64,000 bases of DNA from Dyadobacter fermentans (GTDB taxonomy: Bacteria; Bacteroidota; Bacteroidia; Cytophagales; Spirosomataceae), in contig NZ_JAHXBN010000020.1 of NCBI RefSeq assembly GCF_019924045.1, positions 1-64,000 of the forward strand. Reading direction: 5' to 3'. Shown here piece after piece: positions 16,709 through 25,452 of the stretch. Both the position numbers and the translations under genes were made by a program. Each line of letters starts with the position of its first letter. The stretch's first letter is position 1. The notes under the pieces are model-generated. The model searched no databases and was not told the DNA's origin. It saw only the letters and a program-made list of their open reading frames with translations.

Positions 16709-18613
16709 CTATTCGACCACCCGCACGCCCACGTACGAGGACACCCGGCCCGAGAGGTAAACCCGGTGTGTAGCCTTCTGAAAATCGGACGCATTGGCTT
16801 TGTAGATATTCACGAACTTTTGCGGATTGCGATCCACGAGCGGGAACCATGAGCTTTGCACCTGCACCATAATCTTATGGCCCTTTTTGAAACGGTGGGC
16901 AGCGTCCTGCATATCGAATTTCACATTTTCGATCTTGCCGGGCGTCATGGGTTCAGGCTTCGAGAAGCTTTTCCGGAACTTGGAACGCATTACCTCGCCG
17001 CGGATCAGCAGCTGGAAGCCGCCCATTTTCATATTCGGATTAACGGGGCTGTCGTTCGGCGCGTCGCCGGGGTAAACATCGATGAGTTTTACTACGAAAT
17101 CAGCGTCTGTGCCCGTTGTGGACACGAAAAGATCGGCAAATACATTACCGGAAATAGTTACGTCTTCTTTCAAAACTTCGGATTCGTACACGAGCACATC
17201 CGGGCGCGAGGCGGCGAAGCGCTGGTCGTCGTACATAAAATCGCTGCCGCGGATAATGCGGATTTCCGACGTGTACGGCACCGGCTTGTCCGGATCGCTG
17301 AGGTATTGGTGGAACGCCGGTTTGGCGCCTGCCTGCATGGTAGTCATTGTGGGCGAGAACGACAATGTGCCGTCCGGGTGCAGGTATAGCTTTTTCTCGA
17401 CGGTGTTTTTCGGTGGCCACTGGTCATATTTGCGCCATTCGTTTGCGCCGGTCTCAAAAATGTAGGCTTTCGGGAGGTTAGGGTCGGGCTGGTCTTTCAG
17501 GTAATGGTTGAAAACCGGAAGTTCGATTTCCTTTTGATAAAATGCGCTGGTTTTGGCACCAAAGCGGATGTTCCCGAGCGATTCCCCCGTACCCCGCGCC
17601 CAGCCACCGTGAATCCAGGGGCCCATAACGAGCCAGTTGGATGTTTGCGAGTTTTGGGATGAAACCGCCTGATACGTTTTCAGTGGCCCGTACAAATCTT
17701 CCTGGTCAAACCAGCCTCCTACGACCATCACGGCCGGTTTGACGTTCTTCAAATGGGGGACCGGCGTGCGGGCTTTCCAGAAATCGTTGTAGCTTTCGTT
17801 CTCCATCATCTGGTTCCAGATGCGGTTCTGCCCTTTGAAAATCTGTTCATTAAAGTTTTTCAGCGGACCCATTTTCTTATAAAACTCGTAGGAATCCGGC
17901 GTGCCGTATGCTACATATTGCGGCGAAGCTTTGGGCGTGGGCACGGGCCGCGGTGCACCATAAGAGGATAGGAATGCAAATGTGCCCATCAGGAAAAATG
18001 CGCCGTTGTGGTGCCGGTCGTCGCCCATGAACCAGTCGGTAACCGGTGCTTGCGGCGAAGCGATTTTCAACGCCGGATGCGCGTCCACGGCTGTCATGGT
18101 AGCATAGTACCCCGGCGCCGAAATGCCCCAGGTACCCACTTTGCCATTATTTCCCTCGATGTTTTGAATGAGCCATTCGATCGTATCGTAAGTGTCGGAG
18201 CTTTCGTCGATATCTGTTTTACCTTTTTTGACAGGGATAAACGGGCGGTAAGCCTCGAAATCACCCTCTGACATCAGTTTGCCCCTTACGTCCTGGTATA
18301 CAATAATATAGCCCTCCCGTGCAAAAAGCATACTCGGTCCGAGCGCGGTTTTGTATAAATTTTCGCCATATGGCGCAACGCTGTACGGCGTGCGGTTGAG
18401 CAGGATAGGGTAGGTTTTGCTTTTTGAAATATCCTTCGGCAGATAAATGGAAGTGAAAAGCTTCACACCGTCGCGCATCGGGATCTGCCGCTCGATCTTG
18501 GTGTAATGCTCACGGATGTAGAGGGAGTCTTCTTTTGCGGTGGTTTGCGCGTGTACGTTCGCGCCCGTGAGGATGACCAAAATGAGGAGTAGCGTCATGC
18601 AAGGCTGTTTCAT
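16709..18613 (-). CDS. Secreted CocE/NonD-type hydrolase (peptidase family S15)
   Basis: This 634-residue protein starts at 18613 with a signal peptide (MKQPCMTLLLILVILTGANVHAQ-like, cleaved after about residue 22); a longer frame to 18751 lacks a sensible start. It has the S15 alpha/beta-hydrolase core with RDGVKLFTSIYLP, DVRGKLMSEGDFEAYRP, a nucleophile serine in GTWGISAPGYYA and HxGGW-type later motifs, then the jelly-roll C-terminal domain. Relatives are X-Pro dipeptidyl peptidases, cocaine esterases and glutaryl-7-ACA acylases; the substrate cannot be told from sequence. It converges with the kinase gene, six bases apart. Confidence 0.85.
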   Translation of the reverse strand: MKQPCMTLLLILVILTGANVHAQTTAKEDSLYIREHYTKIERQIPMRDGVKLFTSIYLPKDISKSKTYPILLNRTPYSVAPYGENLYKTALGPSMLFAREGYIIVYQDVRGKLMSEGDFEAYRPFIPVKKGKTDIDESSDTYDTIEWLIQNIEGNNGKVGTWGISAPGYYATMTAVDAHPALKIASPQAPVTDWFMGDDRHHNGAFFLMGTFAFLSSYGAPRPVPTPKASPQYVAYGTPDSYEFYKKMGPLKNFNEQIFKGQNRIWNQMMENESYNDFWKARTPVPHLKNVKPAVMVVGGWFDQEDLYGPLKTYQAVSSQNSQTSNWLVMGPWIHGGWARGTGESLGNIRFGAKTSAFYQKEIELPVFNHYLKDQPDPNLPKAYIFETGANEWRKYDQWPPKNTVEKKLYLHPDGTLSFSPTMTTMQAGAKPAFHQYLSDPDKPVPYTSEIRIIRGSDFMYDDQRFAASRPDVLVYESEVLKEDVTISGNVFADLFVSTTGTDADFVVKLIDVYPGDAPNDSPVNPNMKMGGFQLLIRGEVMRSKFRKSFSKPEPMTPGKIENVKFDMQDAAHRFKKGHKIMVQVQSSWFPLVDRNPQKFVNIYKANASDFQKATHRVYLSGRVSSYVGVRVVE

Positions 18614-18824
18614 GAACCGGCAAATCAAGGAGTGAAGTAAGGCTGTTTTCAAAACGGTTACGGGATTTGTTTGAGCCAATTTAATATAAAACGCCTTACA
18701 ATCGCAGCAAAGCGGCTTTTTCGCAACTGTATTTTGTCGAAGCATTGCCATTCATCACATCACTGTTGCAGATTTAAAACCAGTACTGTATATTGCATAG
18801 TACCTTGTAAAACAATTTTTAGCC

Positions 18825-19229
18825 ATGAAAATGAAATCACTACTGATCTCCCCGATGATTATGGTCGCTATGCTGGTATCCTGTAACAATGGCGATGTGA
18901 GCATTGCCGTGAAGGACGAGGATGATTACTATCGCTTCAGGGCCCAATTCGGTGATAACCTGTCGCCCGATGTGAGCAGGTTTCTGAACGACCAGCTTTC
19001 GACTGTGCGGATCGATCCGGAGAAGGACTCCAAAATCATTACGGTGTTGCCGGACCAGACCAGGATCACCATAGAATCGTCGCCCGGTGAGGTGATGATC
19101 TACCTCGACAAGGACGAGAACAGCCGCGATTCTTACTATCGCGTTAAAAACCTTTGCGAAGGTGTGAAGGACGTTATTCTCAGACACAAGGGGAACAATA
19201 CCCGCTTGGAAAATTCCCGCTCAAACTAG
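18825..19229 (+). CDS. Putative lipoprotein of unknown function
   Basis: This 134-residue protein begins with a lipoprotein signal (MLVSCNN, lipobox cysteine at about residue 20). The acidic mature part contains DEDDYYRFRAQFGDNLSP and SSPGEVMIYLDKDENSRDSYYR. No family is recognised. It lies 51 bases upstream of the membrane-bound LuxR regulator on the same strand, so the two may be co-transcribed and could form an envelope sensor with its regulator; that link is from position only. Confidence 0.65.
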   Translation: MKMKSLLISPMIMVAMLVSCNNGDVSIAVKDEDDYYRFRAQFGDNLSPDVSRFLNDQLSTVRIDPEKDSKIITVLPDQTRITIESSPGEVMIYLDKDENSRDSYYRVKNLCEGVKDVILRHKGNNTRLENSRSN

Positions 19230-19279
19230 TCCGCTGAGCGAAAATTTTTATTTTTGGTAAACCAACAGACTGGTTACAA

Positions 19280-19765
19280 ATGGTTTCCAAAACGATCAGC
19301 GATTTTTACCGCAAACACAGGCAGGAGCTACTCTACGGTGTATCGCTTGCCTTGTTGCTTTTTGTGCTCAGATGGCTCGAATTGCGGTTTCTGGTCATGA
19401 GCCATATCATCGAAATTTACATAGGCGCCATTGCATTGTTATTCACCGGGCTGGGTATCTGGCTCGCGCATAAGCTCACCACGCCTAAAGTGGAGACACG
19501 CATTGTAGAGCGGGCGGTGTATGTGACAGCGGGGGATGATTTTACCGTCAATGAGCCGGAACGGATTCGGCTGGGGATCAGCCACCGCGAGCTGGAAGTG
19601 TTACAGCTCGTAGCCGAAGGGTTGAGCAACCAGGAAATCGGGGACCGATTGTTCGTGTCGCTCAACACGGTGAAGACACATTCGTCGCGGATATTCGAAA
19701 AGCTCGAAGTCCGCAACCGTACGCAGGCAGTGGAGCGTGCGAGGCGCATTGGGCTCATCGGCTGA
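19280..19765 (+). CDS. Membrane-anchored LuxR-type transcription regulator
   Basis: This 161-residue protein has two predicted transmembrane helices (about residues 17-35 and 43-64) and a linker. A complete LuxR/GerE helix-turn-helix occupies about 97-160 (ISHRELEVLQLVAEGLSNQEIG and VSLNTVKTHSSRIFEKLEV). There is no receiver domain, so control must come through the membrane part or a partner. Short membrane-bound LuxR proteins of this layout occur in Bacteroidota. The adjacent lipoprotein gene upstream and the inverted decamer array immediately downstream are its neighbours. Target genes unknown. Confidence 0.82.
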   Translation: MVSKTISDFYRKHRQELLYGVSLALLLFVLRWLELRFLVMSHIIEIYIGAIALLFTGLGIWLAHKLTTPKVETRIVERAVYVTAGDDFTVNEPERIRLGISHRELEVLQLVAEGLSNQEIGDRLFVSLNTVKTHSSRIFEKLEVRNRTQAVERARRIGLIG

Positions 19766-19780
19766 TGGGGGGGACGTTGT

Positions 19781-19973
19781 GGTCATGTATTGTCAGGTGT
19801 AGTCATGTATGGTCAGGCGTAGTCAAGTGTAGTCAGGTGTAGTCATGAATAGTCAGGCGTAGTCATGTTTGGTCAGGCGTAGTCATGTGTTGTTAAGTGT
19901 AGTCATGTATTGTCAGGTGTAGTCATGTTAGTCATGTATGGTCAAGTCAAGTCAAAGTCAAGTCAAAGTCAAT
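19781..19973. repeat. Left arm of inverted decamer array
   Basis: Fourteen contiguous 10-base units fill 19781-19920 with consensus NGTCANGTNT, for example AGTCATGTAT and GGTCAGGCGT. They decay into AAGTC-rich sequence until 19973. The consensus is the reverse complement of the right-arm unit (20001-20220). GTCA recurs once per 10 bases, close to one helical turn. No coding frame is credible here. Confidence 0.9.
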
Positions 19974-20000
19974 GTCTCATTAGCTTAGAGCGCCTAACGT

Positions 20001-20220
20001 ACTATACCTGACGACACATGACCAAACCTGACTACACCTGACTATTCTTGACGACACATGACCATACCTGACCACACCTGACTATTCATGACGACACATG
20101 ACCATACCTGACCACACCTGACTATTCATGACCACAAATGACAATACTTGACTATTCTTGACGACACATGACCATACCTGGCAACACCTGACTATTCATG
20201 ACCACAAATGACAACACCTG
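20001..20220. repeat. Right arm of inverted decamer array, with 40-base super-repeat
   Basis: Twenty-two contiguous 10-base units with TGAC once per unit (consensus ANACNTGACN after phase shift). Four-unit blocks repeat as a 40-base super-repeat: those starting at 20051 and 20091 are identical and 20011 and 20161 are close. The arm is complementary in consensus to the left arm across a 27-base unique centre (19974-20000). The gap 20221-20320 after it is plain and leads to the DUF4199 gene. Confidence 0.9.
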
Positions 20221-20320
20221 ACCAAACAGCCCCCGAATGCAAAATCACCCGAAAGTATGACGCAAAAACAGCTGGCACGCCTCAATTTCGCAGCATTATC
20301 GAACATTTAAATCAAATGAT

Positions 20321-20854
20321 ATGAACAGGATCGTCGTAATCTGCGGAATCATTTCTGGCGCGCTGGTGTCAACTTTCATGGTTTGCTCTATGGCAGTCTG
20401 CTACCAGAAAGAGGCCTTCGAGGGTAATATGCTGCTGGGTTATGCGGCTATGCTGCTATCGTTCTCCATGGTTTTTGTGGGCATTAAAAACTACCGCGAC
20501 AAATACTGCGGCGGCTCGGTGTCTTTTGGAAAGGCATTCAAAATCGGGCTGTACATTACGCTGGTGGCTTCAACGGTGTATGTGATCGTCTGGCTGATCG
20601 ACTACTACATTTTTATCCCCGATTTCATGGATAAATACACGGCGCATTTATTGAAACAGTTCCAGGCCGAAGGTCCGACCGCCGCCGAACTCGAAGCAAA
20701 GGTCGTAGAACTGGCCGGATATAAGGAGATGTATCAGAATCCGCTGATGGTGATCCTCTGGACTTACGCAGAGATTCTGCCGGTAGGGCTGGTTGTTACG
20801 CTCATTTCCGCATTGATTCTCAAAAAGCCCGGCACGGAGGCGCGGCTGGCTTAG
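20321..20854 (+). CDS. DUF4199 family membrane protein
   Basis: This 177-residue protein has four predicted transmembrane helices (about 5-27, 38-57, 75-98, 143-167). It has the DUF4199 pattern, including VFVGIKNYRDKYCGGSVSFG and FKIGLYITLVASTVYVIVW. The family is widespread in Bacteroidota and its function is unknown. It stands alone on its strand, preceded by the decamer array and followed by a 14-base inverted repeat that may be its terminator. Confidence 0.82.
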   Translation: MNRIVVICGIISGALVSTFMVCSMAVCYQKEAFEGNMLLGYAAMLLSFSMVFVGIKNYRDKYCGGSVSFGKAFKIGLYITLVASTVYVIVWLIDYYIFIPDFMDKYTAHLLKQFQAEGPTAAELEAKVVELAGYKEMYQNPLMVILWTYAEILPVGLVVTLISALILKKPGTEARLA

Positions 20855-20920
20855 GTGCGGCCGGCATAGGCGCGTCAGGTCACCTGCCGGTACATAAAAT
20901 TTAAAACTAATACTACGGAC

Positions 20921-20992
20921 AAGGGTTTGTGTTTCAAAGGTTTTTAGCTATAATCGCCTGAAAATCTTTTAGTAAACACAAACCCTTCTTTT
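20921..20992 (+). terminator. 14-base perfect inverted repeat before the LRR gene
   Basis: AAGGGTTTGTGTTT (20921-20934) and AAACACAAACCCTT (20974-20987) are perfect reverse complements separated by 39 bases and followed by CTTCTTTTT. It fits a long-loop terminator for the DUF4199 gene, but it ends only seven bases before the GTG start of the next gene, so it could also be a leader structure or operator controlling that gene. Confidence 0.5.
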
Positions 20993-20993
20993 T

Positions 20994-23336
20994 GTGAAAA
21001 AATTCTACCTCCTGCTGGTGGCATTGCTGCCATTTGCTGCATTCGCACAATGTCCCACGGACCTCGTTATCGGCGACCAGGCGACGCTCGATAATTTTGT
21101 TACCAACAATCCGGGCTGTGTGAACCTGCCGGGGGATCTCACGATAGAAGGGGCCGATATTGCAGATCTTAGTACGCTAAATACGCTTACAAGCGTCGGC
21201 GGGAGTATTACTGTGCGAAACAATCCGTTGCTGACCACGCTTGCCGGCCTGGATAATATTACTTCGGTAGGCTCTTCGGTGAAAATATTTGGTAATCCGT
21301 TATTGGAAAGCCTTACGGGGCTCGAAGGGCTTACCGCAGTGACGGGCAGCGTCGTGATCGATTCCAATGTTGTGCTGAAAGATGTTGCGGGCATCAAAAA
21401 CATCGTTTCTGTGGGCGATTCACTGGTAATAGCGCAGAGCGATTCGTTGAAGTCGATCGCGGATCTTAAGATCACGTCCGTCGGCTCGGTGGTGGAAATA
21501 TATGATAATGCGGCATTGGAAAGCCTTGCCGGGCTCGAAGGCCTTACCACGGTTCCCGGAGACCTGATTATCGATGGTAACCTGATACTCAAAAACCTGG
21601 CAGGAATCGGGAATATCGGTGCCGTGGGCGGTTCGCTGATCATCGGTACGACCGACTCTCTGACGTCCATCAATGATCTCACAATTGCTTCGGTCGCCAA
21701 CTCGGTTCGCGTTGGTTTTAATACGAACCTTGCCTCGCTTGCCGGGCTGGAAAGCATTACGCAGATTAACGGAGACCTCGAAATAACGAATAACTATTCG
21801 ATCAAGGACCTCGCGGGCCTGAACGGCCTCACTTCGGTAGGCGGTAACACTTATATCGATTTCAATGATAGCCTGCTAAACTTACAAGGCATTAACCAGC
21901 TGACTTCTATCGGCGGAGAGCTTTTTCTGGAATACAACTTGTTTCTCCAAAACCTGGGCGGACTCAATCAGTTGACTTCCATTGGCAGCCATCTTACGAT
22001 CGGCGACAGCGATAGCCTGACCACCATTTCGGCATTGAGTAATCTTTCTTCCATTGGCGGTGGATTGTATTTGTATGCAAACGCGTCACTTACCACCCTG
22101 GATGGCTTGCAAAACGTGCCTTCGCTTGGCAACGAGTTGGTGATTACGCTCAATGGGGCGCTGGAAAACCTCGACGGGCTGAACGGACTTACCTCTGTTG
22201 GAAGTCTGGGGGTGCAGATTGCCCTCAACTTTGCACTGCAAAATGTGGACGGGCTATCTTCGCTGGCAACCATCGACGGCGACCTGGCGCTGATTTACAA
22301 CTTTTCATTGACGAGCCTTGCAGGCCTGAGTAACCTACAGACGCTCGGACAAGAGGGAGCCCTGGTAGTAGCTATGAACCTTTTACTGCCTGATTTACAA
22401 GGTTTAACCAGCTTGACGACGGTCGATCGCCTCTTTGTTGAAGCAAACCCGAGCCTCAAATCGTTGGCAGGTTTAGACAATCTTACTTCGATAACAGATT
22501 CTTTGTCAATAACTCATAATGATAGTTTGGCTACCCTTAATAACCTTGCCGCGCTGCAAAGTATCGGCGGGGGCTTGTTGCTGGCAGAGGACTCACTCTT
22601 GACAAGCCTCGATGGTTTGACTAACCTCAACAGCATTGGCGGCACCATTACGATTGCCGATAATGCAGTGCTTGAAACGTGTGCTACCGCTAAATTTTGC
22701 GCGATACTCAAAACGAAAACGGCAGACCAGGTGCTGATCGAGAATAACCTCGGCGATTGCGAGACACGGGAGGCGGTGGACGCGGCCTGTGTGGCGCTAC
22801 CGGTGACACTGATTGCCTTTACGGCCAAAAAGGAAGGCCGAACGGCGGTACTCGAATGGTCGACAAGCGCGGAAACGAACAGCGACTATTTTGAAATACA
22901 ACAAAGCCATGGCAAGTCGTGGAGGGTTATCGGCAAAAAGATCGCCGCAGGAGAGAGCGCCGTGGTAAAACCTTATACTTTCACCCATTCCAACCCACAG
23001 AAAGGCAGCAACCTGTACCGTCTCAAAATGGTCGATAAAGACAGAACTTTCGCATTCAGCAGCATTCAGGCGGTGCAGTTCGATGATCTGCCGGTGTTTG
23101 AAGTCTATCCGAATCCTGTGGCGGCAAGCCTCGTCGTGCGTTCGGCGAATGGCGCCATCAAGGAAATTGCATTGTATAACGCCGCGGGCAAATGTGTCGT
23201 CATCAAATCGATCGACCCGACGGCCCAACCTGACCCGGAGACGATTGATACGAGCCACTTGCCCGGCGGAATGTACGTGGCAAAAGTCGTTTACGCCGAC
23301 GGTGCCGTGCATACGGGCAGGTTTGTCAAGAAATAA
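20994..23336 (+). CDS. Secreted leucine-rich / receptor-L-domain-like repeat protein with T9SS signal
   Basis: This 780-residue protein starts at GTG (MKKFYLLLVALLPFAAFAQ, signal peptide). From about residue 45 to 590 it carries some twenty repeats of 22-25 residues with LxGLxxLTSVGGSLxIxxNxxLxSL pattern, like receptor-L domains or leucine-rich repeats forming a solenoid. A cysteine-containing cap (CATAKFCAILKT) follows, then a FN3-like stretch. The type IX secretion sorting domain occupies about 700-780 (VYPNPV, LYNAAGK, LPGGMYVAKV, terminal KK). It is probably exported by the type IX system and attached to the surface, perhaps for binding ligands. The start uses no obvious ribosome-binding site. 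Confidence 0.85.
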   Translation: MKKFYLLLVALLPFAAFAQCPTDLVIGDQATLDNFVTNNPGCVNLPGDLTIEGADIADLSTLNTLTSVGGSITVRNNPLLTTLAGLDNITSVGSSVKIFGNPLLESLTGLEGLTAVTGSVVIDSNVVLKDVAGIKNIVSVGDSLVIAQSDSLKSIADLKITSVGSVVEIYDNAALESLAGLEGLTTVPGDLIIDGNLILKNLAGIGNIGAVGGSLIIGTTDSLTSINDLTIASVANSVRVGFNTNLASLAGLESITQINGDLEITNNYSIKDLAGLNGLTSVGGNTYIDFNDSLLNLQGINQLTSIGGELFLEYNLFLQNLGGLNQLTSIGSHLTIGDSDSLTTISALSNLSSIGGGLYLYANASLTTLDGLQNVPSLGNELVITLNGALENLDGLNGLTSVGSLGVQIALNFALQNVDGLSSLATIDGDLALIYNFSLTSLAGLSNLQTLGQEGALVVAMNLLLPDLQGLTSLTTVDRLFVEANPSLKSLAGLDNLTSITDSLSITHNDSLATLNNLAALQSIGGGLLLAEDSLLTSLDGLTNLNSIGGTITIADNAVLETCATAKFCAILKTKTADQVLIENNLGDCETREAVDAACVALPVTLIAFTAKKEGRTAVLEWSTSAETNSDYFEIQQSHGKSWRVIGKKIAAGESAVVKPYTFTHSNPQKGSNLYRLKMVDKDRTFAFSSIQAVQFDDLPVFEVYPNPVAASLVVRSANGAIKEIALYNAAGKCVVIKSIDPTAQPDPETIDTSHLPGGMYVAKVVYADGAVHTGRFVKK

Positions 23337-23340
23337 ATCC

Positions 23341-25452
23341 CTACTGAATCGCCAGTTTTTTGACCGTGCTTCTGCCATTGATGCTCACTTTCAGGAAGTA
23401 AATGCCTGCGGTGAGCTGGCTGGGCAGGAATACGGCGGGTGTCTGGCTGATCGTCATTTTGCGACTGTTCAATGTCCTTCCCGAAACGTCGCTAAGCGTC
23501 AGTTCTGCTATTTGCGTCGTTTGTCCGGTGGTACGGATCTGCATTTGGCTGGCTAATGACGGGTTTGGGATGATTTCTATTTCCAGCGATAGGTTAGGTT
23601 CGGCCGCGAGCACAATTTCGAAAAGTGAAACTTTCATGATGGGAGTGTACAACAACCGCTCATCCGCTGCCGTAGCGACGACGCGGTAATAATATTGCGT
23701 ATTCACGGGCAAAGTCGGGCTTTCCTGATCCTCGAACGTGTAATTCTTATTCTGTTGGGAGTTCGGACCGCCCGCTACTTTCGCTATTTGTGCAAAGTTC
23801 TGTGCGTCGGTAGACCGCTGTACGGCAAAATACGCGAGCTCGTTTTCATTACTCGTGGTCCAGCTCAGCGTTACCAGGTTCTTCTCGTCCTTTTTTGCAT
23901 TGAATCCTATGAATGTAGCTGGATCAGGTTTAGGAGCCGGTACTTTTACGTGAAAAACATCCTGAATGCAGTTTTGTCCGTCCTTTACCGTGTAGTCGGT
24001 ACTTTCTGTTGGTTTGACGGTGATAGCCCTTGTTTTTGAACCATTACTCCATACATAATCGCCCACAAATGACGCTTTTAGTTCAATGGACTGATCGCGG
24101 GCTATTTCCTGGGTCGTTTCCTTATTCACCCCCTTTTCCATCGTGAATTTGTCGCGGATTATGCCGTCGGCTGCGATCCATTTCAGATCCAGCCGGTTGC
24201 CTTCCACTTCGAGCATAAGCCCTCCGCCATGCTCGGCGTCGGAATGGTACATGGCTTTGTGTGGGAAGTCGGGTTTGGGATTGCCCAGTTGCCCGCCGGA
24301 ACCGGCTACCACATACACCGTGCCGCGGCTTTGAGGGGAGTTTTTGATGTAGGGACAGGAGTTGTCCGAGCCGTCGTAACGCGCGGAGGAGGCATCGATG
24401 ACGTGCTTGGATGCGTCGAAAGTGCTGCTGTATCCGTAATGCCCGCCCATCAGGCGCGAGCGCTCGTACACGTGGCTATGCCCGCAAATGATCAGGTCTA
24501 CGCCCAGGCGTTCGAGAATGCGGATGAAATTCTGGCGGATAGCCGTCATTTCGGGATCCCCATCCGATTCACGCGAGCCTTTCGAATAGGGTGGGTGGTG
24601 CCAGTAAGCCACTACCCAGTCCTTGTTTTTGTTAGCTGCAAGGTCTTTTTTAATCCATTGTACCTGCCTGCCGAGCGTGTCGTAAAGCCGCGTGGCATTG
24701 TCTTCCCGGCCGTACGAATCGAGCGAGAGGAAATGGACATTGCCGTAATCGAATGCATAAAATGCCTCCGTGCCGGAAGGTTCGCCGCCAGCCTCGCCCT
24801 TGGTCGGCATTGTGAACACATCGTAGTAAGGTATCTGATGGTCGTCCTGCCGGGCCGGGTTGTCATTATCGTAATCGTGGTTGCCCGGAGAAGGAAAGAG
24901 CGGATACGTTTTAAGCAGGTTATCCTTATACCGGTTGAAAAAATTGGACTGGTACTCCGCATCACGGCCAAAAGAATAGGCATTGTCACCGAGCAAGAGC
25001 CACGCGTTCATGTAGTTGGAGCCGAGATAGTCCATCATTCTTGCCCGTACTTCGTCCTGTATAATGGAGTTCGTGCCGCAGTCGCCCAGCAGGCCGAAAC
25101 GATATTTTCCCGGTTTGCCGGCCACGGCGGAAGTCTGGAAATAGTTGTGATCGCCCGTCTGCAAAACTGCGCTTTGCGAACCAATGGAATAGTAGTAGCG
25201 TGTTTCCGCTTGCAGGCCGGTGATTTTCACTTCATGTTCGGTGACGGGGATATTGTCGGCAAAAGTCTGGCTGAGCGATTGTGAACTGCTACCTACCTTC
25301 ACGACGGATTCGGAAGGCTTATCCGTGCGCCAGCGGATCACTATGCTGGTGGGCGTGGCCACCTGCAGGTAAGGCCCGCGCAGGAGCGTGCCTTGTGCAT
25401 GGGCGGCGATGAATGCGAGGAATAGAATAATGGTGAGTAAAATTGTTTTCAT
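23341..25452 (-). CDS. Purple-acid-phosphatase-like metallophosphoesterase with T9SS signal
   Basis: This 703-residue protein has a signal peptide (residues 1-19), a purple acid phosphatase N-terminal FN3-like domain (about 22-105) and a metallophosphoesterase core. The metal motifs GLLGDCG, LLGDNAYSFG, PGNHDYD, YWHHPPY and CGHSHVYERS are all visible (about 120-345). An Ig/FN3 region follows and a type IX sorting domain ends the protein (IIPNP, DVSGRTL, LTAGIYFLKVSINGR). It should be a secreted phosphatase or phosphodiesterase. Its start overlaps the stop of the peroxidase gene upstream by four bases, so both are translated from one message. It converges with the LRR gene, four bases apart. 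Confidence 0.9.
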   Translation of the reverse strand: MKTILLTIILFLAFIAAHAQGTLLRGPYLQVATPTSIVIRWRTDKPSESVVKVGSSSQSLSQTFADNIPVTEHEVKITGLQAETRYYYSIGSQSAVLQTGDHNYFQTSAVAGKPGKYRFGLLGDCGTNSIIQDEVRARMMDYLGSNYMNAWLLLGDNAYSFGRDAEYQSNFFNRYKDNLLKTYPLFPSPGNHDYDNDNPARQDDHQIPYYDVFTMPTKGEAGGEPSGTEAFYAFDYGNVHFLSLDSYGREDNATRLYDTLGRQVQWIKKDLAANKNKDWVVAYWHHPPYSKGSRESDGDPEMTAIRQNFIRILERLGVDLIICGHSHVYERSRLMGGHYGYSSTFDASKHVIDASSARYDGSDNSCPYIKNSPQSRGTVYVVAGSGGQLGNPKPDFPHKAMYHSDAEHGGGLMLEVEGNRLDLKWIAADGIIRDKFTMEKGVNKETTQEIARDQSIELKASFVGDYVWSNGSKTRAITVKPTESTDYTVKDGQNCIQDVFHVKVPAPKPDPATFIGFNAKKDEKNLVTLSWTTSNENELAYFAVQRSTDAQNFAQIAKVAGGPNSQQNKNYTFEDQESPTLPVNTQYYYRVVATAADERLLYTPIMKVSLFEIVLAAEPNLSLEIEIIPNPSLASQMQIRTTGQTTQIAELTLSDVSGRTLNSRKMTISQTPAVFLPSQLTAGIYFLKVSINGRSTVKKLAIQ

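Noticed and set aside
19781..20220. CRISPR array
   Set aside because: Units are contiguous 10-mers without spacers, and the array inverts in the middle.
24229..25284. Rightward frame of 351 residues opposite the purple acid phosphatase gene
   Set aside because: The leftward frame has all metallophosphoesterase motifs; this one has none.
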